Below, piece after piece: positions 19,523 to 27,900 of a stretch of 38,109 bases of DNA. The stretch comes from Bacteroidales bacterium. Its GTDB lineage: Bacteria > Bacteroidota > Bacteroidia > Bacteroidales > UBA10428. Under the pieces are notes generated by a model. The model was not told the DNA's origin. It saw nothing but the letters and a program-made list of their open reading frames with translations, and did no database searches. Position numbers and translations under genes: made by a program. Position 1 is the stretch's first letter. Each line of letters starts with the position of its first letter. The stretch lies in assembly GCA_016934055.1 (NCBI GenBank), contig JAFGTR010000001.1:1-38109 (forward strand), read 5' to 3'.

Positions 19523-20734
19523 TTAATAAATGACACAAAGTGTTACGGTAAAATTATGAAAATAGTTCTTCCCGGAAATAGGACCAATTTCTCCATATGA
19601 ATACAACCCCAACCATGGTATATCTTTATCAAATACATTTTGTATTACATCAATCCCCTTTTCCTTGGCATCCTGCCCAAAGCACAATCTTCCCCGTGCC
19701 GCACAATCGAAATGAAGAACAGCAACAGGCTTCCTGTCACCGAGTTTTGATCTGATCCTTTCGGCCATTATTTTTGCATTTTTCGATATTTTATCAGGAT
19801 CCCGTCTTCCCATTTGTATCTTTGATCCATTAACCATCTCGCATAAAAATTGCATGGAACCATCAGGGTATTTGGCAGCCGGTGCACGAACTATATGGGT
19901 ATCATATATTGTTGCGTATTCTTCAGGTAGTTTCTCGCAAAGGCAAAGTGCGCCTGCCACCTCAGGGGTAAAATCTACAATTTCTTCAGGCAGATATGAT
20001 TTGAAAAAAGTCCATATCGACTCATTGTCTATTTCAAACACTCTGTTAGCCTCTGCCTTTGTAATGGTTTTTTCCATACTGATTGGTATGCACCCGTGAT
20101 TAATTGCTGTTTCAATATTAGCCTCGCCTGAAATCAACACACAGCTGGCACTGTCAGTATGCACCTCATCATTGTGAAACTGATAGGTTTTATAAGCATT
20201 TATACTTTCACTTGCGCCTCCTCCACAGAACAATAGAGGTTGTTTAATACTTTTTTCTATGCCGGAAAAGAACGCATCCGAATTCACAGTTAGGCCATCA
20301 GGCAGCATAATAAGAACAAGAGGGTCAACCAATTGAGGATTTATTTTCCTGGCCAGTTCCTCCCCTCTTTCTTTTGAATTCTCTTTTAATCCTTCTACAA
20401 GAAAATTGTGAAATCTTATTTTATCTGAAGAAAAAGCCATAACACCGGTTATACTTTCACCTCTCACCAATCCTGACTCGGTATAAGATCCTTCTCCTGC
20501 AGGCCCCGACTGGGTGATTACGCCGGCTGCCGAACATCCGCTAAGAGGTGCTTCACCGGTTGCAGATCTTATACCTTTCAGCATTTTTTCATGATCATAA
20601 TCAGAAGTTGCGAATACCAAAACAAAATCACATGCATCAATGCCGGCATTTCTTAGTGCCTCAATAGCGGCTTCACGCCCTGCTTCGAAGGCATCAGTTT
20701 TTTTACTTTCTCCGACTCCTACTTTTGTTCCCAT
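19523..20734 (-). CDS. FIST-domain sensor protein (NosP-like candidate), kinase-linked copy
   Basis: 403 residues, cytosolic, no signal peptide. FIST_N covers about 1-215 (MGTKVGVGESKK, DFVLVFATSDYDHEKM, LSGCSAAGVITQSG) and FIST_C about 220-403 (HGCIPISMEKTITKAE, VLHFDCAARGRLCFGQ, LGLYSYGEIGPI, ending TLCVIY). FIST proteins are sensory input domains; the stand-alone proteins of about 400 residues encoded beside histidine kinases include NosP, a haem-based nitric oxide sensor. A conserved His in HGC(I/Y)P is shared with the paralogue at 21061-22275, but whether it binds haem is not shown by the sequence. The stop lies 18 nt before the kinase start. The two FIST proteins are about half identical by eye. 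Confidence 0.88.
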   Translation of the reverse strand: MGTKVGVGESKKTDAFEAGREAAIEALRNAGIDACDFVLVFATSDYDHEKMLKGIRSATGEAPLSGCSAAGVITQSGPAGEGSYTESGLVRGESITGVMAFSSDKIRFHNFLVEGLKENSKERGEELARKINPQLVDPLVLIMLPDGLTVNSDAFFSGIEKSIKQPLLFCGGGASESINAYKTYQFHNDEVHTDSASCVLISGEANIETAINHGCIPISMEKTITKAEANRVFEIDNESIWTFFKSYLPEEIVDFTPEVAGALCLCEKLPEEYATIYDTHIVRAPAAKYPDGSMQFLCEMVNGSKIQMGRRDPDKISKNAKIMAERIRSKLGDRKPVAVLHFDCAARGRLCFGQDAKEKGIDVIQNVFDKDIPWLGLYSYGEIGPISGKNYFHNFTVTLCVIY

Positions 20735-20821
20735 TTTGATTTACTTTATAATTCATGCTAATTTCAACCTATCCAGCCGATTAATCAACTTAAATTGCTA
20801 TTTATGAAAATAATAATTGAT

Positions 20822-20920
20822 TTAAGATTGAAGATTTATGAAGTCAAAGGCAAAAACAAAATAACCAATACTATACAAACCTGGACTCACCCTTCTAAAA
20901 TCAAAAATCTTCATTCTTAA
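20822..20920. repeat. Long inverted repeat, 15 of 16 positions matching
   Basis: TTAAGATTGAAGATTT (20822-20837) and AAATCTTCATTCTTAA (20905-20920) are reverse complements with a single mismatch, separated by 67 nt. The right arm is interrupted at its outer side by the MITE-like element. If transcribed it would form a large stem. Confidence 0.6.
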
Positions 20921-20923
20921 TTC

Positions 20924-21011
20924 AATGTCGTTCAGTTAAGGATTTTTTTTGCCCTCTCCCTGCAACCTCTCCGGGAGAGGGACATAATTCGGGCTTAACT
21001 AAACGACATTG
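20924..21011. mobile_element. MITE-like element with terminal inverted repeats and 11-bp flanking direct repeats
   Basis: Terminal inverted repeats: TCAATGTCGTTCAGTTAAG (20922-20940) pairs with CTTAACTAAACGACATTGA (20994-21012), 18 of 19 positions. The element is about 88 nt and codes for nothing. Inside is a GC-rich hairpin, CCCTCTCCC (20952-20960) against GGGAGAGGG. It is flanked by ATTCTTAATTC at 20913-20923 and 21012-21022, an 11-bp direct repeat consistent with target-site duplication. The length would suit an IS4-type transposase, which is not encoded here. The TIR and direct repeat overlap by one or two bases, so the exact ends are uncertain. Confidence 0.65.
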
Positions 21012-21060
21012 ATTCTTAATTCTTAAATCATTTTAAGAGTTTTATAACTGGCAATTTGTA

Positions 21061-22275
21061 TTAATAAATAACACACAGCACTGCTGTTTGGTTATGATAA
21101 TAATTTATGCTTTTAATGGGGGCTATTTCACCGTTAGAGAAAAATCCGAGCCAGGGGATATCTTTTCCGAAAACATCCTGGATGACATCAATGCCCTTCT
21201 CTTTTGAGTGATCGCCAAAGAACATCTTTCCCCTTGCGGCACAATCAATGTGTAAAACCGCAATGGGCTTTTTATCCCCCAGCTGATTCTTAATCCTCTC
21301 TGCCATATTTTTTGCACTGGAAGAGATCTTATCGGCATCTCTCCGGATCAGTTGAACCTTGGTACCTTCGGGAATTTCAGTGGCAAAGTTCAAAGAACCA
21401 TCCGGATTCTGGCTTAGCGGGGCACGGATGATATACCGGTCGTATTCGTTTGCGATCTCATCCGGTAGTTTTTCCCCCAGGTCGAGAAATGTGGTTATTT
21501 CGTTGTTAAATTCCGTAATAACGGGGTCAAGATATTCTTTAAAAAAGTCCCACACCGGTTTGTGATCAATTTCAATGACCGCATTGCTTTTAATGCGGGT
21601 AACCGTTTTTTCCAATCCGATGGGATAACAACCATGACTTACAGCCAATTGAATGTTACAGTTCCCGGCGATCAGCACGCAACTGGCAGCATCCGTCAGA
21701 ACCTGATCGTTGTAATACTGATAGGTTTTTCCATAAGCAAAATTATCCAATGCCAAACCACCGCAAAACAACAGCGGTTTTGTGACGCAAGCATCTATCC
21801 CCGTGAAAAACTCCTTTACATTGGGGGTAAGTCCGTCGAGGAACATCATCAGGACGTGCGGCTTTTTGATCCCATCCTTTTCGATTTTTTTCCCTATCTC
21901 TTCACCTGCCGTTCTTGAGCTTTTTTTCAATCCCTTAGCGGAATAATTGATCATTTGTATTTCAGTTGAAGCGATGACCATAACGCCAACGGCATATTTC
22001 CCCTGATTCGAACCTGATAAGGTAAACATTACCTCTCCTTCCGGTCCTGCCTGGGTTATGATTCCTTCACCCGAGCAACCGCTTAAATGTGCATTTCCGG
22101 TTAAGGATCTCACACCATTTATTAATTCCTGCTGATTGTATGCTACAGTAGCAAAGACAAATACGAAATCACAGCTGTTGATCCCGGCCCTGTCTAAGGC
22201 AAGCTTCGCCGCTTCAACACCCGCTGTGAATGCTTCTTCTTTTGTGCTTTCACCGACACCGACTTTTGTTTTCAT
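21061..22275 (-). CDS. FIST-domain sensor protein (NosP-like candidate), upstream paralogue
   Basis: 404 residues, cytosolic. It has the same architecture as the downstream FIST protein: FIST_N (MKTKVGVGESTKEEAF, DFVFVFATVAYNQQEL, LSGCSGEGIITQAGPEG) and FIST_C (HGCYPIGLEKTVTRIK, VLHIDCAARGKMFFGD, LGFFSNGEIAPIKSI, ending VLCVIY). The motif CAARG and the terminal GEIxPI are retained, so both copies look functional. It is the first gene of the minus-strand group FIST, FIST, kinase, PL1, PME, but a 326-nt spacer holding a MITE-like element separates it from the second copy. It may modulate or compete with the kinase-linked copy, or sense another ligand. It could equally be a generic FIST ligand binder rather than a nitric oxide sensor. 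Confidence 0.87.
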   Translation of the reverse strand: MKTKVGVGESTKEEAFTAGVEAAKLALDRAGINSCDFVFVFATVAYNQQELINGVRSLTGNAHLSGCSGEGIITQAGPEGEVMFTLSGSNQGKYAVGVMVIASTEIQMINYSAKGLKKSSRTAGEEIGKKIEKDGIKKPHVLMMFLDGLTPNVKEFFTGIDACVTKPLLFCGGLALDNFAYGKTYQYYNDQVLTDAASCVLIAGNCNIQLAVSHGCYPIGLEKTVTRIKSNAVIEIDHKPVWDFFKEYLDPVITEFNNEITTFLDLGEKLPDEIANEYDRYIIRAPLSQNPDGSLNFATEIPEGTKVQLIRRDADKISSSAKNMAERIKNQLGDKKPIAVLHIDCAARGKMFFGDHSKEKGIDVIQDVFGKDIPWLGFFSNGEIAPIKSINYYHNQTAVLCVIY

Positions 22276-22973
22276 ACAAGTTTATCTTATGTACACTTTC
22301 AATTCTTTAACTTCTGTTATATTGCTCTTCATTAAGAATGATGAAAAGGATTATTGAACAATTTTGGTTACAGGAAAAACTGTTGTATCTAATTTACGAA
22401 TTTTATTTTTATTATGCTTATTTTTTAAGCGGGGTCGGACAGGGCTCTTCTATAAGATATTGTTGTTGTGTATAATACTTATCAAGCTTTTGACCGGGAA
22501 TTCAGTTCATTGTCAAACAGACGATCATCCCTCCTCGCTTTACGGAAGGGCAGGCCCTGCGAGGATATTTTCTCCATATTGCTGATTTGCTGAAAACAGA
22601 ATGCTGCTACAGAGCTTTGATTGATTAATCTGTTAACAAAGTTATTCTTTATAAGAGCCCCATCCGATACCAATGCATCTGTTATAAACAGTATTATTCC
22701 TTACAACCCGAACCAATCAAAAACTTCACAAATATTTCAGCCGGGAGGAAGAGACAGCAGTATTTTTCTTAATTTAGATGTTTAGTGGGTAGATTTGTAT
22801 ATTATTATACTGTGTAGTTTATTACATTAAAAGCCTCTTCAATTGTCATGCATGTTTTTTCAGGACAGGATCAGATTGTTTATCAACTTATTGAAGATGC
22901 TGAAATAAATTCAACATGAATATCGATATAATTACACCAGAATAACAAACACATAACATTAAACAACAGAACT
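22276..22973. other. 698-nt divergent intergenic region
   Basis: No credible gene. Short open frames on both strands here lack family features. It should hold the promoter of the FIST gene (minus) and of the beta-helix lipoprotein (plus); an exact -7 core for the latter is at 22790-22797. A 7-bp inverted repeat TCCTCGC/GCGAGGA (22532-22538, 22559-22565) encloses a GC-rich loop. Confidence 0.5.
22790..22797 (+). promoter_or_regulatory. Bacteroidota -7 promoter core TAGATTTG
   Basis: Exact match to TAnnTTTG, about 177 nt before the ATG at 22974. No clear TTG -33 element was found at the usual distance, and the implied leader is long. This is a candidate promoter for the beta-helix lipoprotein only. 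Confidence 0.3.
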
Positions 22974-24833
22974 ATGAATACAATTCACACAGCAATACGT
23001 GTATCAGTCCTCATTTTACTGGTTGCTGCTTTCCTTTCATGCAAGCCAAAAGCTGTGCAACCTGAATCACCACAGTATGGCCCCGCGGACAGTGTTTACG
23101 AGGTGCCGGAAGGGGAGGGTCGTATCTTTTACGTTGCACCTGACGGCAAAGCAGATGCAGATGGCCATAGACTCATTCAGCCCACCACCATCGAAACTGC
23201 TATTTCGAAAGCCGTTACCTGTGACGTCATCATCATGCGCGGAGGGATATACCGCACAGGCAACCTCACTTTTAACCAGGGCATAACCATACAACCATAC
23301 CGTGACGAACACCCTGTGCTGAAAGGCACGCTGGTGGCTGAAAACTGGCAAAAAACGGAAGACAGTCTGTGGTTCACTTCCTGGGAGACTTTGTTTCCGG
23401 CAGGCCCGGAATCCTGGTGGAACCGGGCAAGGCAGGAACAATTCACCCCGCTGCACCGTTTTAACAACGACGGGGTATTCATTGACGGACATTATCTCCA
23501 GTCAGCCGGCAGCAGGGAAGAAGTCGATGAAGGCACTTTCTTTGTCGACTATGAAGCCGGGCAAATCTACATTGGCATCGATCCCGCTGACAAACTTGTT
23601 GAGATCACCGCTTTCAGGAAAGCCATTTTCAGAACAACACGGGAAGTTCACGAAAAGGCTTCTGACAAAAGGGGCCCGAAAATTTACGGACTGGAGATCA
23701 CCCAGTATCCTGACACTATGGTTCACATCGACGGATACTATCCGCAGGGCATTTCAACGGAAGATCAGGACGGAAAAGATGTGGTGGGCACCCTGTTCGA
23801 AAACTGTACCTTTTCCAACTGTTTCAGGATCGGCGTTTTTGCCATCGGTGACAGCCTTGTGATGAGAAACTGCCTGGTGAAAAACACCAACACCGAAGGG
23901 GTTTATATTGTTGCCTCGTCAGATGTGCTGCTCGAAAGAAACATTTTTACTTACAACAACATAGAAAAATGGACCGGCTTCTTCCCTGCTGCGGTTAAAA
24001 TCTTTAACCAGACGCACCGCATAACCTGCAGGGAAAACAAGATCATTGACCACCCTTTCTCTAACGGGATCTGGTATGATGTCGGAAATGAAGACGGGGT
24101 ATTTGTAAATAACCGGGCAGAGAATGTGGGCTCAATGGATAAACCCTTTTTAGACTATCAGGTCTGGCCTGCTGACAATGCGTTCTTTTTTGAAATATCA
24201 AAAGGAGCCGTTTGTGCCGGCAATGTTTTCCTTAACTGTGACCAGGTGCTTGTTTTAAACAGTTGTGATGTCAAAGTATATAACAATACATTTGTTAACA
24301 CCAGGATGGGTTTCGGCCGCGATTCAAGGGGGGACAACGCCGATCATTTCGGCTGGCATATAACCACCGGACCGGCAGTGGATAAACGCGAAGGCCATGC
24401 TTTCGTGAATAACCTTATGATCATGGATGAAGACATTCCGAAACCCCAATTGTATGTCTGGCAACCTTTTAATATGTGCCGGCGCCTGAAAGAATCCCAG
24501 CTGGAAACCCTTGACCATAACATCTATATAAGGCGCCGGAATACAAAGGATGCCCCGTTGATGTTATGGAGCCCGGCTGAAAATGAAAAATGCCAGGCTG
24601 TGATTCATTCACCCCAAGAACTGACTGAGTTATATCCTGATTTTTCAAAAAACAGCCGATATCTGGAGGATTTTACAGACTCTGTTTTTATTGATGCAGC
24701 AAATGGCGATTTTCATTTACGGAAGGGTTTTATGGACAACCCTGAAGGGGATGCCCTTCCTGAAAAAGTGATCAAAGTCATGGGCCTCAGCGATCAGGAT
24801 TCAGTTTTTACCGGTGCTTATCCGCTGGAATAA
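22974..24833 (+). CDS. Right-handed parallel beta-helix lipoprotein, probable polysaccharide-active
   Basis: 619 residues. Lipobox FLSC (Cys23) followed by KPKAVQPES, basic rather than acidic, which argues for a periplasmic-facing rather than surface lipoprotein. FYVAPDGKADADGHR and the following PTTIETAISKAVTCDVIIM and GGIYRTGNLTF match the N-terminal cap of DUF1565/PL9-like beta-helix proteins. A repetitive helix runs from about 230 to 470 (TLFENCTFSNCFRIGVFAI, LVMRNCLVKNTNTEGVYIV, VLLERNIFTYNN, VKVYNNTFVNTRMG). Such folds belong to polysaccharide lyases and some glycoside hydrolases; I cannot assign catalytic residues or a family. Given the neighbouring PME and PL1, a role on pectic oligosaccharides is plausible. 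The gene is monocistronic and convergent with the giant repeat protein across a terminator. Confidence 0.75.
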   Translation: MNTIHTAIRVSVLILLVAAFLSCKPKAVQPESPQYGPADSVYEVPEGEGRIFYVAPDGKADADGHRLIQPTTIETAISKAVTCDVIIMRGGIYRTGNLTFNQGITIQPYRDEHPVLKGTLVAENWQKTEDSLWFTSWETLFPAGPESWWNRARQEQFTPLHRFNNDGVFIDGHYLQSAGSREEVDEGTFFVDYEAGQIYIGIDPADKLVEITAFRKAIFRTTREVHEKASDKRGPKIYGLEITQYPDTMVHIDGYYPQGISTEDQDGKDVVGTLFENCTFSNCFRIGVFAIGDSLVMRNCLVKNTNTEGVYIVASSDVLLERNIFTYNNIEKWTGFFPAAVKIFNQTHRITCRENKIIDHPFSNGIWYDVGNEDGVFVNNRAENVGSMDKPFLDYQVWPADNAFFFEISKGAVCAGNVFLNCDQVLVLNSCDVKVYNNTFVNTRMGFGRDSRGDNADHFGWHITTGPAVDKREGHAFVNNLMIMDEDIPKPQLYVWQPFNMCRRLKESQLETLDHNIYIRRRNTKDAPLMLWSPAENEKCQAVIHSPQELTELYPDFSKNSRYLEDFTDSVFIDAANGDFHLRKGFMDNPEGDALPEKVIKVMGLSDQDSVFTGAYPLE

Positions 24834-24858
24834 CGAAACAGGCAACAGTAAAAAAAAA

Positions 24859-24893
24859 TCCACCGGCGCGCTGAACTGAAGCGCACCGGTGGA
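24859..24893 (-). terminator. Intrinsic terminator of the giant T9SS protein gene
   Basis: Arms of 13 nt with 12 pairing: TCCACCGGCGCGC (24859-24871) and GCGCACCGGTGGA (24881-24893), 9-nt loop. On the minus strand the hairpin is followed at once by a T run (complement of the A run at 24850-24858), so it terminates the gene ending at 24922. It also lies 26 nt past the stop of the convergent plus-strand gene and may block both directions. Confidence 0.85.
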
Positions 24894-24921
24894 AATTCAC
24901 TCAATTAATGGTCACAAACGT

Positions 24922-27900
24922 TTACTCTATTACCAACCTGTTATAACGGGTACTGTTATCTGACCTTAACTGCATCAGGTAAACACCACGTTTCAGAGAA
25001 GTCAGATTCAGTTCAATTCTGCTGTCAAATACATTGATCTCATCGACAAAAACCTGAACTCCTTTCATATCAACAACAGTAATATATACATCGCCCCTTG
25101 AGAAATCCTGAAGCATCAGCGTTATATTACCATCAGACGGATTGGGATAAATTTCAAAATCAGTCTGTGCGGTCGATGCAATACCGGTAGCCGGATTTAC
25201 CGTTACATCAAAAGTTGTGCTTGCCGGGGTCAGTGCAATTTCGTCACTTGCAGAAACTGTTATATTCGCAGTTCCGGTCCCAGCCTCCATAAGTACCAGA
25301 TCTGTTCCATTAACAAATGCCACAGCAACATTTTCATTGTTGCTTAAAGCTGTTAATGTAAGCGGATCTGAATCACTATCGGTAAATACATCAGCAATAT
25401 CGATAACATGAATATTGAAATTCTCATCCACAACAACATTGCTGATCGGACCGGACACTACAGGTGCACTGTTTATCCTGACCAGGAAGCTGGTATTGGC
25501 AGTACCGCCTGATCCGTCACTGGTATTCAGTGTAATGGCTGAAACCCCTGAACCGGCTTCCGAAATAGTAAGGATTTCGTCAGTCAGTGATACTGTAACA
25601 ACCGTTTCCAGACTGCTGGAGGCAGTAATGTTCTGTACATCATGATCTGAATCACTGAATACACCTGACAAATCAAGATTTGCAGATACAAATCCATTAG
25701 GATACCTGACATCCGGAAGGGTATCAGCTGACGGAACATCATTAATCCTCAGTTCAAATGTCTGATTTCCCGACTCACCAAGCTCGGTCAGAGCATTTAT
25801 GACAATACCGGTCGTTCCTGTTCCCTTTTCCGTAATGGTTAATACATTACCCGCTATTTCTGCTTTTGCAATTGATTCATCCTCACTCTGCGCAGAATAA
25901 GTAAAAGTATTTCCATACCGGCTCAGGAAAATGGAAGAGACATCTTTTGCATAACTGATAAATCCCTCCTGTACCAAGGTATCAGCAAAAGGTCTGACAG
26001 CAACCACGTCATCTATCGACAATGTTATGGGAATATTTACAGATCCGTCCGGATCATTGCTCCATACAGCCATGTCAAACGAATAATTACCGGCAGGAAC
26101 ATCAGCACTGGGATTGAATATTACAGTAATCGTATCTGATTGTCCGACGGCTAAACTTCCTGATTCTTCAGAAAATAATACCCAGCTGTTGCTTACGGAA
26201 CCTGCAAATTTCCGGTGATAAGAAAAAGCCCCTCCGTTTCTTTCCCATTCAAGGAAAGTTACATCATAGTATAAATCATAATCCGTTAGCTTCAATGAAA
26301 ATGTACGCCCGGGAAGATTATATGTACTAATGCCTGCATCGTTTCTAACAGCCTCACGCCATGTAGTATAATCCGAAGGATCAACTTCCCCGGTTTTCCC
26401 GTAAGCCCATTCCGTTCCAAGCGGAGATACCCAGGAACTCCTGTCATAGCTTGATTCCCGGGCTATATTAAACAATCCTTTATCCATTCCCCGGGTAATC
26501 CATACATCTTCAACAATTCTATCCTGGTTCATGGGCAAATGATAATCGGCACTGGAAGTCTTGGCAAAAGTGGTCTCCAGGATTTCCGGCCCCAGTTTCC
26601 AATCCAAAACGCCCATTCCGGTATTTGTAACAACCAGTTTTTGTGATTTTATCTCGCCGTGAAATAAGGCTTCAGACAGTTCGGTGACATTCACAGCAAT
26701 AGCGGGTGCTACCACTCCCCTGCCCGATAATGAGACATCAACAGACTGATTAACAGGATCATCAGTGACAATAGTCATTGTTCCCGTATAAGTCTTTTCC
26801 AGGGCAGCATTAAACGCAACGATAAGGTCATCTTTATCAAACGGGGCAATGCCCGTCAATGGTTCAGCAACACTAAAAGCAGGCTCATTGAAGCTTATGT
26901 CTGTAATATTCAGAACCTCGTTCCCGTTATTGTTTATGGTCAATTTCATGGATACGGGATGACCGATATAGGAATCTCCAAATGCCAGTGCTGTGTCCTG
27001 AAGCTGAATTTCAGGATGCCCTAAAACTTCCAGTGAGCCCGTTATAATAACATCTGAATGATCAGCATCGTTTGTTGTTAAGTTCATTTCGAAGTTACGT
27101 GTTCCGGCAACTAAACCCGAAGCATCAAAAAATACAGAAATCACCTGGCTTTCCCCCGGAAGAACCAATCCGACTCTCGGAGATACAGAAATTCCGGTTA
27201 AGGGCATGTATGGCGCTGAACGAATATAACTAAAACCTCCGCCATTATTATTCATTTGCCAGCCTGTAAAGAGTATATCGAAATACAGGTCTTCTTCGGT
27301 TAAGTGTAATGAAACAGGCTGTCCGACTATTTCCGGAGTATTCTGGTTATGAAGATTATACCAGGTATCATAATCATCGGGGGACAGTTCCAAAGTATAA
27401 CCATATGCCCACTCCGTCCCGGCTGGCGAAGTATTATTGTTTCTGTCATATGCATTTTCCTGCGCAATATTGAAAACTCCTCCATTCTCGGCTCTTGTTA
27501 ACCATACCCGATCGGTAATCCGGTCCTGGTTTTCCCTGAGTGTCCAATCAGCATTATTGAATTTATAAAATACGACTTTTTCATGCGCAGTTGAATCTGC
27601 ATGCGCCGGTTCTCCGATATTCCAGATCAATTTACCGGTGCCGTTATTGGTTACCGTAATGGTTTTTTCTGTAACACCTTCTGCAATAAGTTTTGCTGAA
27701 ACAAATGTGGTGTCGATACTCATCATGGGCTCTGTACCCGCTACTGTAAGTATGTCTGAAATTACAACTTCAGGTTTCGACGGGACATTTGTGGACAATA
27801 CAATCCTGCCGTTATAAACACCATTGGTCATTATTCCGGAAGCATCATGATAGACAACTATTTTCTCTGATTCACCCGGGGCCAATGTCCCGTCAGTACC

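Larger units (their letters stand above)
20735..21060. other. Intergenic region between the two FIST genes, containing nested inverted repeats
   Basis: 326 nt with no gene. It contains an outer inverted repeat (20822-20837 with 20905-20920) and a compact MITE-like element (20924-21011) inserted just after it. These structures lie between two paralogous same-strand genes with otherwise operon-like spacing downstream, so the FIST2-kinase pair probably has its own promoter here or depends on read-through. Confidence 0.6.

Noticed and set aside
22364..22673. Two short open frames (73 codons plus, 63 codons minus) in the 698-nt spacer
   Set aside because: They overlap each other on opposite strands, lack ribosome-binding context and resemble no known family.
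23067..23492. 141-codon minus-strand open frame
   Set aside because: Antisense to the beta-helix lipoprotein, with composition typical of a shadow frame.
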